From Candidatus Multiplicimicrobium inquinatum (GTDB taxonomy: Bacteria > Omnitrophota > Omnitrophia > Omnitrophales > Aquincolibacteriaceae), in contig DDUN01000018.1 of NCBI GenBank assembly GCA_002344825.1, positions 1-54,713 of the forward strand: a stretch of DNA of 54,713 nucleotides, written 5' to 3'. Positions 14,077 to 22,675 of the stretch are shown piece after piece (positions within the stretch are counted from its first letter, which is position 1; every line of letters begins with the position of its first letter). Under the pieces are notes generated by a model. It did no database searches. It was not told the origin of the DNA and saw only the letters and a list, made by a program, of their open reading frames with translations. Both the position numbers and the translations under genes were made by a program.

Positions 14077-15756
14077 ATGGTTTCATCAGCCAAATATAAG
14101 CTTCTCCTTATCGATGACGACATTGAGTTCGCGAAAGTAACCCGATTCAGGCTCGCACATTCGGAAAAGCCCCGTTTTGAAGTTCATTCCACTTCTTCGC
14201 TGAAAAGTGCACTGGAAATTCTGCCTGTTCAATACTTTGACATCATTTTGCTCGATCTGATGCTGCCGGATGCCGAAGGGCTTGAAGGACTATCTCAAAT
14301 TATCGCGGCCGGAAAGCAAACGCCTGTCGTGGTCATGACTGGTCTCGATAATGATCAAATTGCGATTGATGCTATCCGCAAAGGCGCTGAAGACTACATT
14401 GTCAAAGGTGAAACCCAGCCTAAAATGCTTTTGCGGATTATCCGCCACGCGATTGACCGCTATCAAATCAAAAAGAAACTGCGCGTTGTCACCGGAAAAT
14501 TACGTCAGGTAAACGCGCAGCTTGAAAAATACGCCGTGCTAGATCCTTTGACCGACACTTATAACCGCCGCGGATTACAGCAAATTCTGACGCGGGAAAT
14601 TCATTCAGCCGAAAGAAAAGGATCTTCCCTGTTGGCAATGGTGATGGATATCGACAATTTTAAAAAGGTCAATGACACACTCGGTCATCCCTCCGGCGAT
14701 ATCGTCATCAAAGAAGTCGCAAAAAAAATAAAGGACTCGATTCGCATCTCGGATTATGTCGGCCGCATCGGGGGCGACGAGTTTGTTTTATTGCTTCCCG
14801 AAACCAGCCTCGAAGAAGGCGTAAAACTGGCTGAAAGATTGCGTCTTTCCATTTCAAATATGCATCTTCACATATCCGAAACACAGCGGATCAATATTAC
14901 CGTCAGTATCGGAATCGCGCCGGTTTCGCTCCATATCATCTCAGTAGATGAAATTCTGGGCATCACAGATCCTCTTTTAATGGAAAGTAAACATAACGGA
15001 AAAAACCAAATCTATTATGAGTCCGCCGGGGCTCCGCGGGGGATCTCTCACCGCGACACACACTTAGCGGATTATCTTTCGTCTTTACGCCGGGGAGAGC
15101 ATTTTTTCGCGGTTAAACAGCCGATTCACCACTTGCTCACTCAGGAGATTGTCGCTTTTGAATTCTTAACCCGCATGCGTCACGACACATTGGCGATGCC
15201 GAACGATTTTCTCAAGGCTGCGCTTGAAAACAATATGATCACGCTCGTGGATCACCATTGCTTCAACGCTTGCGTTGCCGCTTCCCAATCCGCGCCTCAC
15301 ATGACCGACCGTCACATCAACTTGCTTCCGTCAACGATCATGGATATTCCCGCGGAAAAGCTTGTTGAAAAACTATCGGGATTGAATCAAACAAAATACT
15401 GCATTGAAATCAGTGAACAGCAAATCCTGGGTGATTCAACCCATTTAGCCGAAACCATCCGGGTTTTAAAACGGTGTGGAATCAAAATCGCCATGGATGA
15501 TGTTGGATTCGGCAATACATGTCTTGAAAATCTCTTTCACATCGAGCCCGATGTGATTAAAATTGACAAAAAGTGCGTGATGGGTATTTCCTATCAGCCT
15601 ACAATGCAGAAAACATTGCAGCATTTCTTAAGAATTGCGAAAGATCTGAACGCGATTGTCATTGCTGAAGGCATTGAAACCCGTGAAGATCTGGAAACGC
15701 TGGTTCAGCTGGGCGTTACACTGGGCCAAGGCTATCACTTAAGCATACCTGCCTAA
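14077..15756 (+). CDS. Response regulator with GGDEF and EAL domains (c-di-GMP turnover)
   Basis: 559 aa from ATG 14077 (GGA 3 nt upstream); the frame also opens with TTG at 14032. REC domain, about 1-120: LLLIDDD acidic pair, phospho-Asp in IILLDLMLPDAEG, and Lys in DYIVKG. GGDEF domain, about 150-305: DPLTDTYNRRG, MVMDIDNFKKVNDTLGHPSGD and an intact GGDEF active site, so diguanylate cyclase activity is likely. EAL domain, about 325-555: the usual EAL is EFL, but NLLPSTI, EISE, AMDDVGFG, VIKIDK and EGIET keep most metal and catalytic residues, so phosphodiesterase activity is possible. It is followed 12 bp later by a histidine kinase and a second response regulator, which are its likely partners. 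Confidence 0.92.
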   Translation: MVSSAKYKLLLIDDDIEFAKVTRFRLAHSEKPRFEVHSTSSLKSALEILPVQYFDIILLDLMLPDAEGLEGLSQIIAAGKQTPVVVMTGLDNDQIAIDAIRKGAEDYIVKGETQPKMLLRIIRHAIDRYQIKKKLRVVTGKLRQVNAQLEKYAVLDPLTDTYNRRGLQQILTREIHSAERKGSSLLAMVMDIDNFKKVNDTLGHPSGDIVIKEVAKKIKDSIRISDYVGRIGGDEFVLLLPETSLEEGVKLAERLRLSISNMHLHISETQRINITVSIGIAPVSLHIISVDEILGITDPLLMESKHNGKNQIYYESAGAPRGISHRDTHLADYLSSLRRGEHFFAVKQPIHHLLTQEIVAFEFLTRMRHDTLAMPNDFLKAALENNMITLVDHHCFNACVAASQSAPHMTDRHINLLPSTIMDIPAEKLVEKLSGLNQTKYCIEISEQQILGDSTHLAETIRVLKRCGIKIAMDDVGFGNTCLENLFHIEPDVIKIDKKCVMGISYQPTMQKTLQHFLRIAKDLNAIVIAEGIETREDLETLVQLGVTLGQGYHLSIPA

Positions 15757-15768
15757 ATTTTCCGTTTT

Positions 15769-17313
15769 ATGAAAAATAAAAAAGCTGTAAAGAAAAAGCT
15801 GGGCGTCCGTTCAAAATCTCCGTCCGAAATCAAAGAATTGCGCCAAAAAATCGCTTTTCTTAACTCCGTGATCGACAATATTCCGAACATGGTTTTTCTC
15901 AAAGAAGCTAAAAGTTTAAAGTTTGTCCGCTTTAACCGTGCGGGAGAAAAATTGCTGGGCTACACGGAAAAAGACTTACTCGGAAAAAATGACTACGACT
16001 TTTTTCCAAAAGACGAAGCGGATTTTTTCACCAAAAAAGACCGAGAGGTTTTAAAAAGTAAAGACGTCTTTGATATTACGGAAGAACCAATTCAAACCCG
16101 AAAAAAAGGATTAAGAATTCTACACACAAAAAAATGCGCGCTTTACGATTTAAACGGAAAACCGGCGTATCTTCTGGGTATCTCCGAGGATATCACCGAC
16201 AGAAAAGACGCTGAAGCCAAACTTGCGGAAAGCGAAAAACGGCTTTCTCTCGCGCTGCAGGCTTCTCAAATAGGAACTTGGTGTTGGCAGGTTCAGGCAG
16301 ATAAACTGATTTGGGATGAAAATAGCTATAAGCTCTTTGGTGTCACGCCGAAGAAATTTACCCCCAACTACGCAAGCGTGATGAATCTTATTTGCCCCCG
16401 CGACCAGGAGCGCATCAAAAAAACCCTTACGTCCGCTTTGCTCGCAGGGAAAGAATACAATCAGGAATTCAATATTTTTCTTTCGAATAAATCAGAACGG
16501 GGAATCGCGGTGCGCAGCATGATTGACCGCAATGAAGTCGGAGAAGCCGTCTCTCTGACCGGTATTTGCTGGGACATTACCGAACAACAGCAAAAGCACG
16601 CGCTGGAAGTTAAATCCGAAATGATTTCCATGGTCTCCCATGAACTTCGAACGCCTCTGCACACGATCAAAGAAAGCATCAGTGTCATATTGGAAGGTTT
16701 AACCGGTTCGGTTAATTCCGAGCAAACCGAAGTACTTGAGACCGCGCGCCTGTGCATTGATCGCCTGACGCGCCTGATCAACAACGTTTTAGATTTTCAA
16801 AAAATGGACGCAGGTATTTTAGACTTAGATTACGAAAAAACGGACTTAAACCAGCTGATTCGGGAAATTGCCGGTATAGAACTTCCTAATGTCCAGAAAA
16901 AAAATCTGTCTATTGCACTGGAGCTTTGCGCGGGCGAACTTACGGCGGAAATTGATACGGATAAAATGATTCAAGTGCTCACCAATCTGATTCATAACGC
17001 GGTTAAATTTACGGAACGGGGCGCCATTACAGTCAAAACCCGTAAAGAACAGGGATTCGCCAAAATCTCCGTTCGCGACACCGGTATTGGTTTTTCACAG
17101 GCGGATGCTGACAAAATATTTCGTGAATTCGGTCAAACTGAGTCATCCCGCAAATTTTTTCCTCAAGGAACAGGTTTAGGTCTCGCTATTTCAAAAAAAA
17201 TTGTCCTTCAGCATCAAGGAAAGATTTGGGCCGAAAGTAAAAAGCCGCTCGGAAGCGTTTTTCATGTTCTTTTGCCTTTAAAGCAAGGCGCGCATGACTC
17301 CCCAACCGCCTAA
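15769..17313 (+). CDS. PAS-PAS sensor histidine kinase, cytoplasmic
   Basis: 514 aa without transmembrane segments. PAS domains lie at about 30-150 (IDNIPNMVFLKEAKSLKFVRFN...ISEDITDRKDAEAKL) and about 155-280 (SLALQASQIGTWCWQV...GICWDITEQQ). The HisKA box is at about 285-350, with phospho-acceptor His in SMVSHELRTPLHTIKESIS. The HATPase_c domain runs to the end: N box LTNLIHNAVKFTERG, G1 DTGIGFS, G2 GTGLGLAISKKI. It is a soluble sensor, so its signal is probably intracellular (redox, metabolite or ligand bound by PAS). It overlaps the next gene by 20 bp. Partners are probably the REC-GGDEF-EAL protein upstream and the single-domain REC protein downstream. Confidence 0.95.
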   Translation: MKNKKAVKKKLGVRSKSPSEIKELRQKIAFLNSVIDNIPNMVFLKEAKSLKFVRFNRAGEKLLGYTEKDLLGKNDYDFFPKDEADFFTKKDREVLKSKDVFDITEEPIQTRKKGLRILHTKKCALYDLNGKPAYLLGISEDITDRKDAEAKLAESEKRLSLALQASQIGTWCWQVQADKLIWDENSYKLFGVTPKKFTPNYASVMNLICPRDQERIKKTLTSALLAGKEYNQEFNIFLSNKSERGIAVRSMIDRNEVGEAVSLTGICWDITEQQQKHALEVKSEMISMVSHELRTPLHTIKESISVILEGLTGSVNSEQTEVLETARLCIDRLTRLINNVLDFQKMDAGILDLDYEKTDLNQLIREIAGIELPNVQKKNLSIALELCAGELTAEIDTDKMIQVLTNLIHNAVKFTERGAITVKTRKEQGFAKISVRDTGIGFSQADADKIFREFGQTESSRKFFPQGTGLGLAISKKIVLQHQGKIWAESKKPLGSVFHVLLPLKQGAHDSPTA

Positions 17314-17671
17314 AAAAATACTGATTGTCGATGATGAAACCGACACCCTGAGACTGCTCCGTCTTCGCCTCGAAAAAAAAGGGTATCAAATTACGGCGTG
17401 TGAAAACGGAAAAGACGCGCTCCTTGAAGCGCAAAAAACAACCCCGGACCTCGCGATACTCGACATCAAACTTTCCGACATGACGGGCTATGACATTTTG
17501 AAAAAATTTAAAGCTAACCCGGCGCTGAAAAATGTGCCGGTTATTTTTTCAACCGCGGATGCCAGTGTCGCGCTTAAACAAACCGTGCGGGCCCATGAAG
17601 CCAATGACTACGTCATCAAACCTTACGACGCCCATCAGCTTTTAAAGAAAATAGAGGCGCTGTTACATTAA
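17294..17671 (+). CDS. Single-domain response regulator
   Basis: 125 aa, REC domain only. ILIVDDETD holds the acidic pair, LAILDIKLSDMTG the phospho-Asp, VIFSTADAS the conserved Thr/Ser, and NDYVIKPYD the conserved Lys. No output domain follows, so it probably passes phosphate on or regulates the kinase, like CheY or Spo0F. The start overlaps the kinase reading frame by 20 bp, indicating translational coupling. Together the three genes form a small phosphorelay with c-di-GMP output. Confidence 0.93.
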   Translation: MTPQPPKKILIVDDETDTLRLLRLRLEKKGYQITACENGKDALLEAQKTTPDLAILDIKLSDMTGYDILKKFKANPALKNVPVIFSTADASVALKQTVRAHEANDYVIKPYDAHQLLKKIEALLH

Positions 17672-17687
17672 AGCTCTGAGCCTTCGG

Positions 17688-17735
17688 CTTAAGCCGGAGC
17701 TTTGCTCCGGACCCATGGTCGTATGACCACAACCG
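17688..17735 (+). repeat. Double-hairpin repeat, copy 1
   Basis: CTTAAGCCGGAGCTTTGCTCCGG is followed by ACCCA and TGGTCGTATGACCA. It contains two hairpins (CCGGAGC/GCTCCGG and TGGTC/GACCA). Near-identical copies lie at 29683-29743 and 29792-29853 on the opposite strand. It follows the signalling operon and might act as its 3'-end structure. Confidence 0.7.
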
Positions 17736-17797
17736 GCGGATGCTTTGCAATCTCGAATGGACTATGCGGCTGCGCTGAAAGCACAGAGCAAAAAAAG

Positions 17798-18226
17798 TCA
17801 GTGTGACAGCGGCGGACTATCGGGATGAGACTTAAATACCAACGACGGATCGCGGTACCACTTAAATTCAATCAGGTTGTTGGACGGATCTTTGAGAAAG
17901 AATGTTTTGTGCTCACGCGGAGTGCCCTGAAAGCGAACAAAAAGTCTTTGAAAAAAATCTGCGTTTGAAGCGGTCAGCCGCGCATGAAACTCATCAAACT
18001 GCTTTTCGTCATCAAGAATGACGCCAAAATGACGCGGATACATTGAGACGCGGGCGGGCACATCTTTGAGGGAAACATGCGCCACCGCCTGATGCCCAAA
18101 AAAATCGATAATGCAACGCTCCGGCTCAACCAAATCAATCCGAAAGCCAAGCTTGTCACGGTAATAGCTTGTCGTTGACTCCACATCCTTCACGGGAAAT
18201 GCGAGATGAAAAATGGGTCGTTTCAT
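17798..18226 (-). CDS. VOC-superfamily (glyoxalase/dioxygenase-like) protein
   Basis: 142 aa. The N-terminus IFHLAFPVKDVESTTSYYRDKLGF is a typical first VOC half, with a metal-site His at residue 7. The second half has a Glu near the end (DPSNNLIEFKWY) as third metal ligand, and an HFGVILDD segment. This points to a metal-dependent VOC enzyme such as a glyoxalase or ring-cleaving dioxygenase relative; the substrate is unknown. It begins directly after the permease stop, so the two form an operon. Confidence 0.85.
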   Translation of the reverse strand: MKRPIFHLAFPVKDVESTTSYYRDKLGFRIDLVEPERCIIDFFGHQAVAHVSLKDVPARVSMYPRHFGVILDDEKQFDEFHARLTASNADFFQRLFVRFQGTPREHKTFFLKDPSNNLIEFKWYRDPSLVFKSHPDSPPLSH

Positions 18227-19240
18227 TTAAGTTGTCGCTAAGTTAATCGCCCAGCCCAGAAAAACAATTTGAGGAATCGCAATCAGCATCATAAGCACAG
18301 CAGACTTCCATCCGAGATTTTTCCACATCAACGTAATTTCTGTCAAATCCGTCGCGACGCCCGCCATTAAAAAAATCGCCGCATTCCCCATCGCGCCGGT
18401 TTGCTTATAAAGTTCAAACGCGAGAAAAGACATTCCCTCCGAGCACACCTCAACCACGGTGGCTAATCCAAGCGTCGCGAAAAGACCCCCAATATCAGGA
18501 CCTAAATAATTTTTAAACCATTCCTGAGGAATAAGCGCCGAAGACAACGCGGCCAAAAACATTCCCAGTGAAATCCAGGGCAAAACCATCTCGGACAAAT
18601 TTCTTGTTCCGTGGGCAATCGCGAAAACATGCGCCGCTCCGCTCCGGCTCCGAAACTCGGACCACCACGCTGAAGCGCTGATCACTTCCTGATCCGCGAC
18701 TGGTTTAACCGCGCCCAACCAGCCGCGGCAGTCCGCGTTTTGAAAAAGAAAACCGGTGGTCAACGCGATTAGGATCGCTGAAAAGATAATGACAACACCC
18801 CAAATCTTGAAAAACCCAATTAAAAGAAAAGTCATGGCTAAGTTCGCCCAGGGACTCGCCAACAAAAAGCTGACAACGGAAGCGCGGGAAGCACCTTTTT
18901 TATAAAGCTGTATCGCAATGGCCAAAAGCCCATGACTGCAGGAACTCATCAAAAAACCTAACCCAACGGAATAAAGGAGATTGCGTTTCCGCTTCCCCGA
19001 AAGCAACGCCATAATCCAGGCTGACGGAACCCAAGCATCCACAGCACCGCCCACAACCAATCCTGCCATCAATGGTAAAAGAACAACATGAAAATTATGT
19101 TCTAAAACCCGGCGAAACGCCTCGAGTCCGGGCAATAAAACCGAAACCGTCCAAATAACGAGGAGCAAAACAATACTCCAAAGTGACCGGGATTTTTTCC
19201 ATTCAAACCGCGTTGGAATATGACAGCAACTTTCATTCAT
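18227..19240 (-). CDS. DUF318 / UPF0718-type permease (SO_0444- or ArsP-like)
   Basis: 337 aa with about eight hydrophobic segments. The family signature is present: SSCSHGLLAIAIQLYKKGASRASVVSFLLASPWANLAM, the CSxG...KKGA...FLLAxPxxN motif of the COG0701 permeases, and a second half repeating the theme (EVCSEGMSFLAFELYKQTG...). Members export organoarsenicals or divalent metals. The two N-terminal cysteines (MNESCCHIP) could be metal ligands. The substrate here cannot be fixed. The VOC gene follows without a gap and may modify or bind the transported compound. No arsR or metal-sensing regulator is adjacent. Confidence 0.85.
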   Translation of the reverse strand: MNESCCHIPTRFEWKKSRSLWSIVLLLVIWTVSVLLPGLEAFRRVLEHNFHVVLLPLMAGLVVGGAVDAWVPSAWIMALLSGKRKRNLLYSVGLGFLMSSCSHGLLAIAIQLYKKGASRASVVSFLLASPWANLAMTFLLIGFFKIWGVVIIFSAILIALTTGFLFQNADCRGWLGAVKPVADQEVISASAWWSEFRSRSGAAHVFAIAHGTRNLSEMVLPWISLGMFLAALSSALIPQEWFKNYLGPDIGGLFATLGLATVVEVCSEGMSFLAFELYKQTGAMGNAAIFLMAGVATDLTEITLMWKNLGWKSAVLMMLIAIPQIVFLGWAINLATT

Positions 19241-19280
19241 TCCATAATACTAACATAATGAAAAGAGTAAAAAGAGCCCA

Positions 19281-19310
19281 TAGACCGCCATCGCCTCCGG
19301 CGCATATAAT
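19281..19310 (+). promoter_or_regulatory. Promoter of the tsaB operon, leaderless arrangement
   Basis: TAGACC (19281-19286; 4 of 6 to the -35 consensus), an 18-bp spacer, then a perfect TATAAT (19305-19310). The ATG of tsaB follows 5 nt later, with no Shine-Dalgarno, so the mRNA should start at the start codon or within 2 nt of it. Confidence 0.55.
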
Positions 19311-19315
19311 TCAGC

Positions 19316-20014
19316 ATGAATCTTTTAGCTTTTGATACTTCCGGCCCGGTCATGAGCGTTGCGCTCAAGTGCGGAAATACGCCCATCCTTGAAAAGGTCC
19401 GCTCCGCCGCTTGGGGACACATGGAAGAATTGCTCCCATTTACGGATGAACTTCTACGCGAAAGAAACCTCAAAATTACCGACGTTGAGAGCTTTTTGCT
19501 TAACCGTGGTCCCGGATCATTTACGGGTTTACGCATCGGATTCTCCACTCTTTTGGGTCTCATCGCGGCCAACCCCAAACCCTGTTTTGGAGTCGATTCA
19601 TTAGATCTGCTTACGGAACGCATTCCCTGTGAAAATCATTCTCATTTGGCGGTTTGCCTGGACGCTTTCCGCTCAAAGTTTTACACCAAAATTTTTGAGA
19701 ATAAAAATAATCAATGGCAAGCTTGCGGGTCGTCGCAAGCCCTGGAAATGAATCAAGCCTTAGAGCTCATTCCGGAAAAAGCTTTCATTTCCGGAAACGC
19801 GCTCGACCGGTACCGAAACCTTTTTGAAGCATCCCAAAAATCATTTGTCCTCGCCGCCCAAGACTTATGGTCGCCGCGCGCATCTTCGCTGATTCGGCTT
19901 TATCAAAATGATTCGCCGGCGGTAAAAAAACTGGTATCCTCTGAAGATTTCCTGCCGGTTTATCTCCGGCTTTCTGAACCCGAAGAACGCAAAGCGGAAC
20001 TCAAATTAAAATGA
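19316..20014 (+). CDS. tsaB: tRNA threonylcarbamoyladenosine biosynthesis protein TsaB
   Basis: 232 aa, an ASKHA-fold partner of TsaD and TsaE in making t6A at tRNA position 37. Signatures are LLAFDTSGPVMSVAL at the N-terminus, HMEELLPFTDELL and LNRGPGSFTGLRIGFSTLLGL. It lacks the TsaD metal site, as expected for TsaB. It is the first gene of an operon with alr, birA and coaX; its stop overlaps the alr start (ATGA). Confidence 0.95.
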   Translation: MNLLAFDTSGPVMSVALKCGNTPILEKVRSAAWGHMEELLPFTDELLRERNLKITDVESFLLNRGPGSFTGLRIGFSTLLGLIAANPKPCFGVDSLDLLTERIPCENHSHLAVCLDAFRSKFYTKIFENKNNQWQACGSSQALEMNQALELIPEKAFISGNALDRYRNLFEASQKSFVLAAQDLWSPRASSLIRLYQNDSPAVKKLVSSEDFLPVYLRLSEPEERKAELKLK

Positions 20015-21150
20015 CACTGCAGAATCATTCCGAAAAACAAGACCTCGGATTCAATGTCTGGGTTGAACTCAAAGCTGGACGTTTGCTTGAAAACATGAAT
20101 CTGATTCGTGCTGCCGCCGGATCTGACAATGATGTTCTCGCCGTCATCAAAGCTAACGCTTATGGTCATGGCTTACGCCAAGTGGCGCGTGCTTTAGACG
20201 GGCATGTTCTTTATTTAGGAGTCTCCTCTATCAAAGAAGCGCTTGAGCTGAAAGACCTGGAATTAAAGTCACGGATTTTTCTTTTTGGGCGGATTTTCCC
20301 GAATGAAATCGGCGCCGCACTGTTGGATGGCATCACGTTAAGCGTTTCGAGTTTTTCTGAAGCGGATGATATTTCCAAGGCGGCGCAGGCCCTCGGAAAA
20401 AATGTCCGCATTCACGCTAAGGTGGATAGCGGCATGGGCCGTATGGGTATTCCGTTTGACCGTGCGCTGACGGACATCGAAAAAATCTCCAAACTGCCCG
20501 CGATTGAACTCGAAGGGGTTTATTCGCACTTCCCTTCTGCGGAAACGGATGATGCTTTTCGTACCAAACAAATTCGTGACTTTGAATTGCTTGTGCGCGC
20601 GCTGGAAGCCAAAGACATTAAGCTTCGCTTTAAGCATTTGCAAAACAGCGCGGCTTGCCTGAGCGTCAAAACAAAATGCACTAATTTAATTCGTCCCGGG
20701 CTATTTTTATACGGTATTAGTTCTGGGCTTACGCCCCAACCTCAAATGCCGAAACTGAAGCCTGTGCTTTCGCTCAAGGCTAAAATTATTCATGTTAAGC
20801 GATTGGCGCCCGGAGCCACTGCGGGCTATGGCCGCCGTTTTACCGCAAAAGATCCCGCAACCATCGGCATTTTGCCCATCGGCTATGCGCAGGGATATTC
20901 GTTTTCCGCCTGGGAAAAAGCGCACATTCTTTATCAAGGAAAGCGTTTTCCTTTGGCCGGACGAATTTCCATGGATTATATGACCGTCAATTTCGGCGAC
21001 CAGTATGTGCGTGCCGGCGACACCGTGACACTGCTTGGGGAAGACGGCGATGACTGCATCACCGCCAATGAAATCGCCGCATGGGCAGGCACCATTCCTT
21101 ATGAAATCGTCACCGCATTGCAAAACTATCTCCCCAGAATAATCGTGTGA
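20011..21150 (+). CDS. alr: Alanine racemase
   Basis: 379 aa, PLP-dependent interconversion of L- and D-alanine for peptidoglycan. The PLP lysine is in VIKANAYGHGL and the catalytic tyrosine in TAGYGRRF. The substrate-side segment is GRISMDYMTVNFG, and HLQNSAAC is typical. Length is normal. It overlaps tsaB by 4 bp and touches birA, so the operon is translationally coupled. Confidence 0.97.
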   Translation: MTLQNHSEKQDLGFNVWVELKAGRLLENMNLIRAAAGSDNDVLAVIKANAYGHGLRQVARALDGHVLYLGVSSIKEALELKDLELKSRIFLFGRIFPNEIGAALLDGITLSVSSFSEADDISKAAQALGKNVRIHAKVDSGMGRMGIPFDRALTDIEKISKLPAIELEGVYSHFPSAETDDAFRTKQIRDFELLVRALEAKDIKLRFKHLQNSAACLSVKTKCTNLIRPGLFLYGISSGLTPQPQMPKLKPVLSLKAKIIHVKRLAPGATAGYGRRFTAKDPATIGILPIGYAQGYSFSAWEKAHILYQGKRFPLAGRISMDYMTVNFGDQYVRAGDTVTLLGEDGDDCITANEIAAWAGTIPYEIVTALQNYLPRIIV

Positions 21151-21728
21151 TGAGCTCTGATTCCAAAACTCAAGAGACTCTTATTCGTTGGATTCCCGAA
21201 ACAACTTCCACTAATTCTGCGGTGATTGAAATCGCTGAGCGCGAAAAACTGAAAACACTGGTGCTCGCAGCCGATCACCAAACTCAGGGACGCGGGCAAT
21301 TCGGCAGAAAATGGCTTTCCTCCCCGAATGAAAATTTGCTCTTTTCATTTTATTTTAAACCCCGAATTCAGCCGGACGAGGCTGCTCCGATCACACAACT
21401 GGCATGCCGGGCCGTTTTAACTGTCTTAACTGATTTAAAACTTTCATGTATGATCAAGCCGCCTAATGACATTCTGGTGAATGGTAAAAAAATTTGCGGT
21501 ATTTTGACGGAAGCCAGCTCCAGCGGAAAACATTTGAACCATATCATCATCGGAATCGGCTTAAATGTGAACGGAAACCGAGAGACTTTGCTTCCGGAAG
21601 CAACTTCAATTCGAATTGAATCAGGAAAAGAAGAAAATAGGGAAAAAATACTAAAATTAATCGTTTCTCAGCTTAAAAATGAGCTTACATCCCATTTTAA
21701 AATCGATTTTGATCACCTTGTGGAGTGA
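21150..21728 (+). CDS. birA: Biotin-[acetyl-CoA-carboxylase] ligase, monofunctional
   Basis: 192 aa from ATG 21150, which overlaps the alr stop by one base (TGATG); GTG at 21147 is an alternative. Catalytic motifs are TTSTNS, DHQTQGRGQFGRKWLSS (GRGRxGRxW-like biotinyl-AMP loop), IKPPNDILVNGKKICGILTE and IGIGLNVN. It lacks the N-terminal DNA-binding domain of E. coli BirA and the C-terminal domain is short, so it is a ligase without repressor function. Confidence 0.95.
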   Translation: MSSDSKTQETLIRWIPETTSTNSAVIEIAEREKLKTLVLAADHQTQGRGQFGRKWLSSPNENLLFSFYFKPRIQPDEAAPITQLACRAVLTVLTDLKLSCMIKPPNDILVNGKKICGILTEASSSGKHLNHIIIGIGLNVNGNRETLLPEATSIRIESGKEENREKILKLIVSQLKNELTSHFKIDFDHLVE

Positions 21729-21733
21729 ACTAA

Positions 21734-22495
21734 GTGAATAAGACTCAAAAAATTCATCTGATTGATATTGGAAATACAAGCGCTACTTATGGAATCACCC
21801 TCGATAGCAAAACAGTCAAGTCCCAATCCCTTCTAATTAATCAAATCCCAGAATTAGTCCGAAAAAATAATAAGAGTGGGTTGAAACAAGAAAATATCAT
21901 TCTTATATCTTCCGTCGTCCCACAAAGTACCGATTATTTGATTTCTGAACTCAATGCGCGCGGAAAATTTGTAATCTATGAAATCGGAAAAGATATTCCT
22001 GTTCCTATTAAAAGCCTCTACGAAAAAGAGTCTAAATTGGGAATAGACCGTAAAATTGATGCTTTTGGTGCTATAAAGTCAAAAAAACTGCCTTGTTTGG
22101 TGTTTGATTTTGGGACAGCGCTTACCTGCGACCTCATTGACGAAAAGGGAACGTTCTTAGGTGGGTTGATTATTCCCGGACCGGCAACTTCGCTTAAGTC
22201 TCTTTTGAATAATACGGCTCAATTACCCAAAGTATTCCAAATTAAGCCTGAAACCGGCCGCCCCTACGGAAGAAACACCCAAGATTGCATTCAGCATGGC
22301 GTCATTCAAGCCTATGCCGCCATAACAGACGGTCTGATTGCTAAGCTCTCGAAAGAGTTTAAGAAAAAACCCCATGTCATTATTACCGGCGGATTTTCCT
22401 CCTTCATTGGGGAAATTATCCAGTCGAAGGCGCTCGTTAATCCCAATCACACGCTTGAGTCAATGCTTACGCTTTATCTCAACTGGAGAGATTAA
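21734..22495 (+). CDS. coaX: Type III pantothenate kinase
   Basis: 253 aa, phosphorylates pantothenate, the first step of CoA synthesis. Motifs are IDIGNTSATYGI (phosphate 1), LGIDRKIDAFGA, VFDFGTALTCDLID (phosphate 2), GGLIIPG and IITGGFSSFI. It starts with GTG at 21734, after GGAG 8 nt upstream. Last gene of the tsaB-alr-birA-coaX unit. birA-coaX pairs are frequent in bacteria. Confidence 0.95.
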   Translation: MNKTQKIHLIDIGNTSATYGITLDSKTVKSQSLLINQIPELVRKNNKSGLKQENIILISSVVPQSTDYLISELNARGKFVIYEIGKDIPVPIKSLYEKESKLGIDRKIDAFGAIKSKKLPCLVFDFGTALTCDLIDEKGTFLGGLIIPGPATSLKSLLNNTAQLPKVFQIKPETGRPYGRNTQDCIQHGVIQAYAAITDGLIAKLSKEFKKKPHVIITGGFSSFIGEIIQSKALVNPNHTLESMLTLYLNWRD

Positions 22496-22639
22496 ACTGC
22501 ATCTGAGCTTGGCGCATTACTACCCACAAAATGTGCCAAAAGTAGCCATCCGCACAGCTTAGAACCACCCCACTCCCTCTAGAGAAGACTGGCACGGGAA
22601 TTGATTTGCAAGTCATGATCACTCCCTCCTTTTAACTCA
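22496..22639. other. Spacer between coaX and the groEL promoter
   Basis: No coding signal. An imperfect hairpin, TTGGCGCATT with AATGTGCCAA, lies near 22514-22545, just after coaX, but has no U-tract. The rest shows nothing I can name. Confidence 0.4.
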
Positions 22640-22667
22640 TTGCTTTTTGGGTAAGGGAGACTAGAAT
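22640..22667 (+). promoter_or_regulatory. Sigma-70-type promoter of the chaperonin locus
   Basis: TTGCTT (22640-22645), a 16-bp spacer, and TAGAAT (22662-22667; 5 of 6). The predicted start is near 22674, at the left edge of the CIRCE-like operator. Confidence 0.5.
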
Positions 22668-22675
22668 GATCGCCC

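Noticed and set aside
22589..22606. Sigma-54-like site (CTGGCACGGGAATTGATT) upstream of groEL1
   Set aside because: The -24 half is perfect, but the essential GC of the -12 half is GA, and a better sigma-70-type promoter lies next to the CIRCE-like site.
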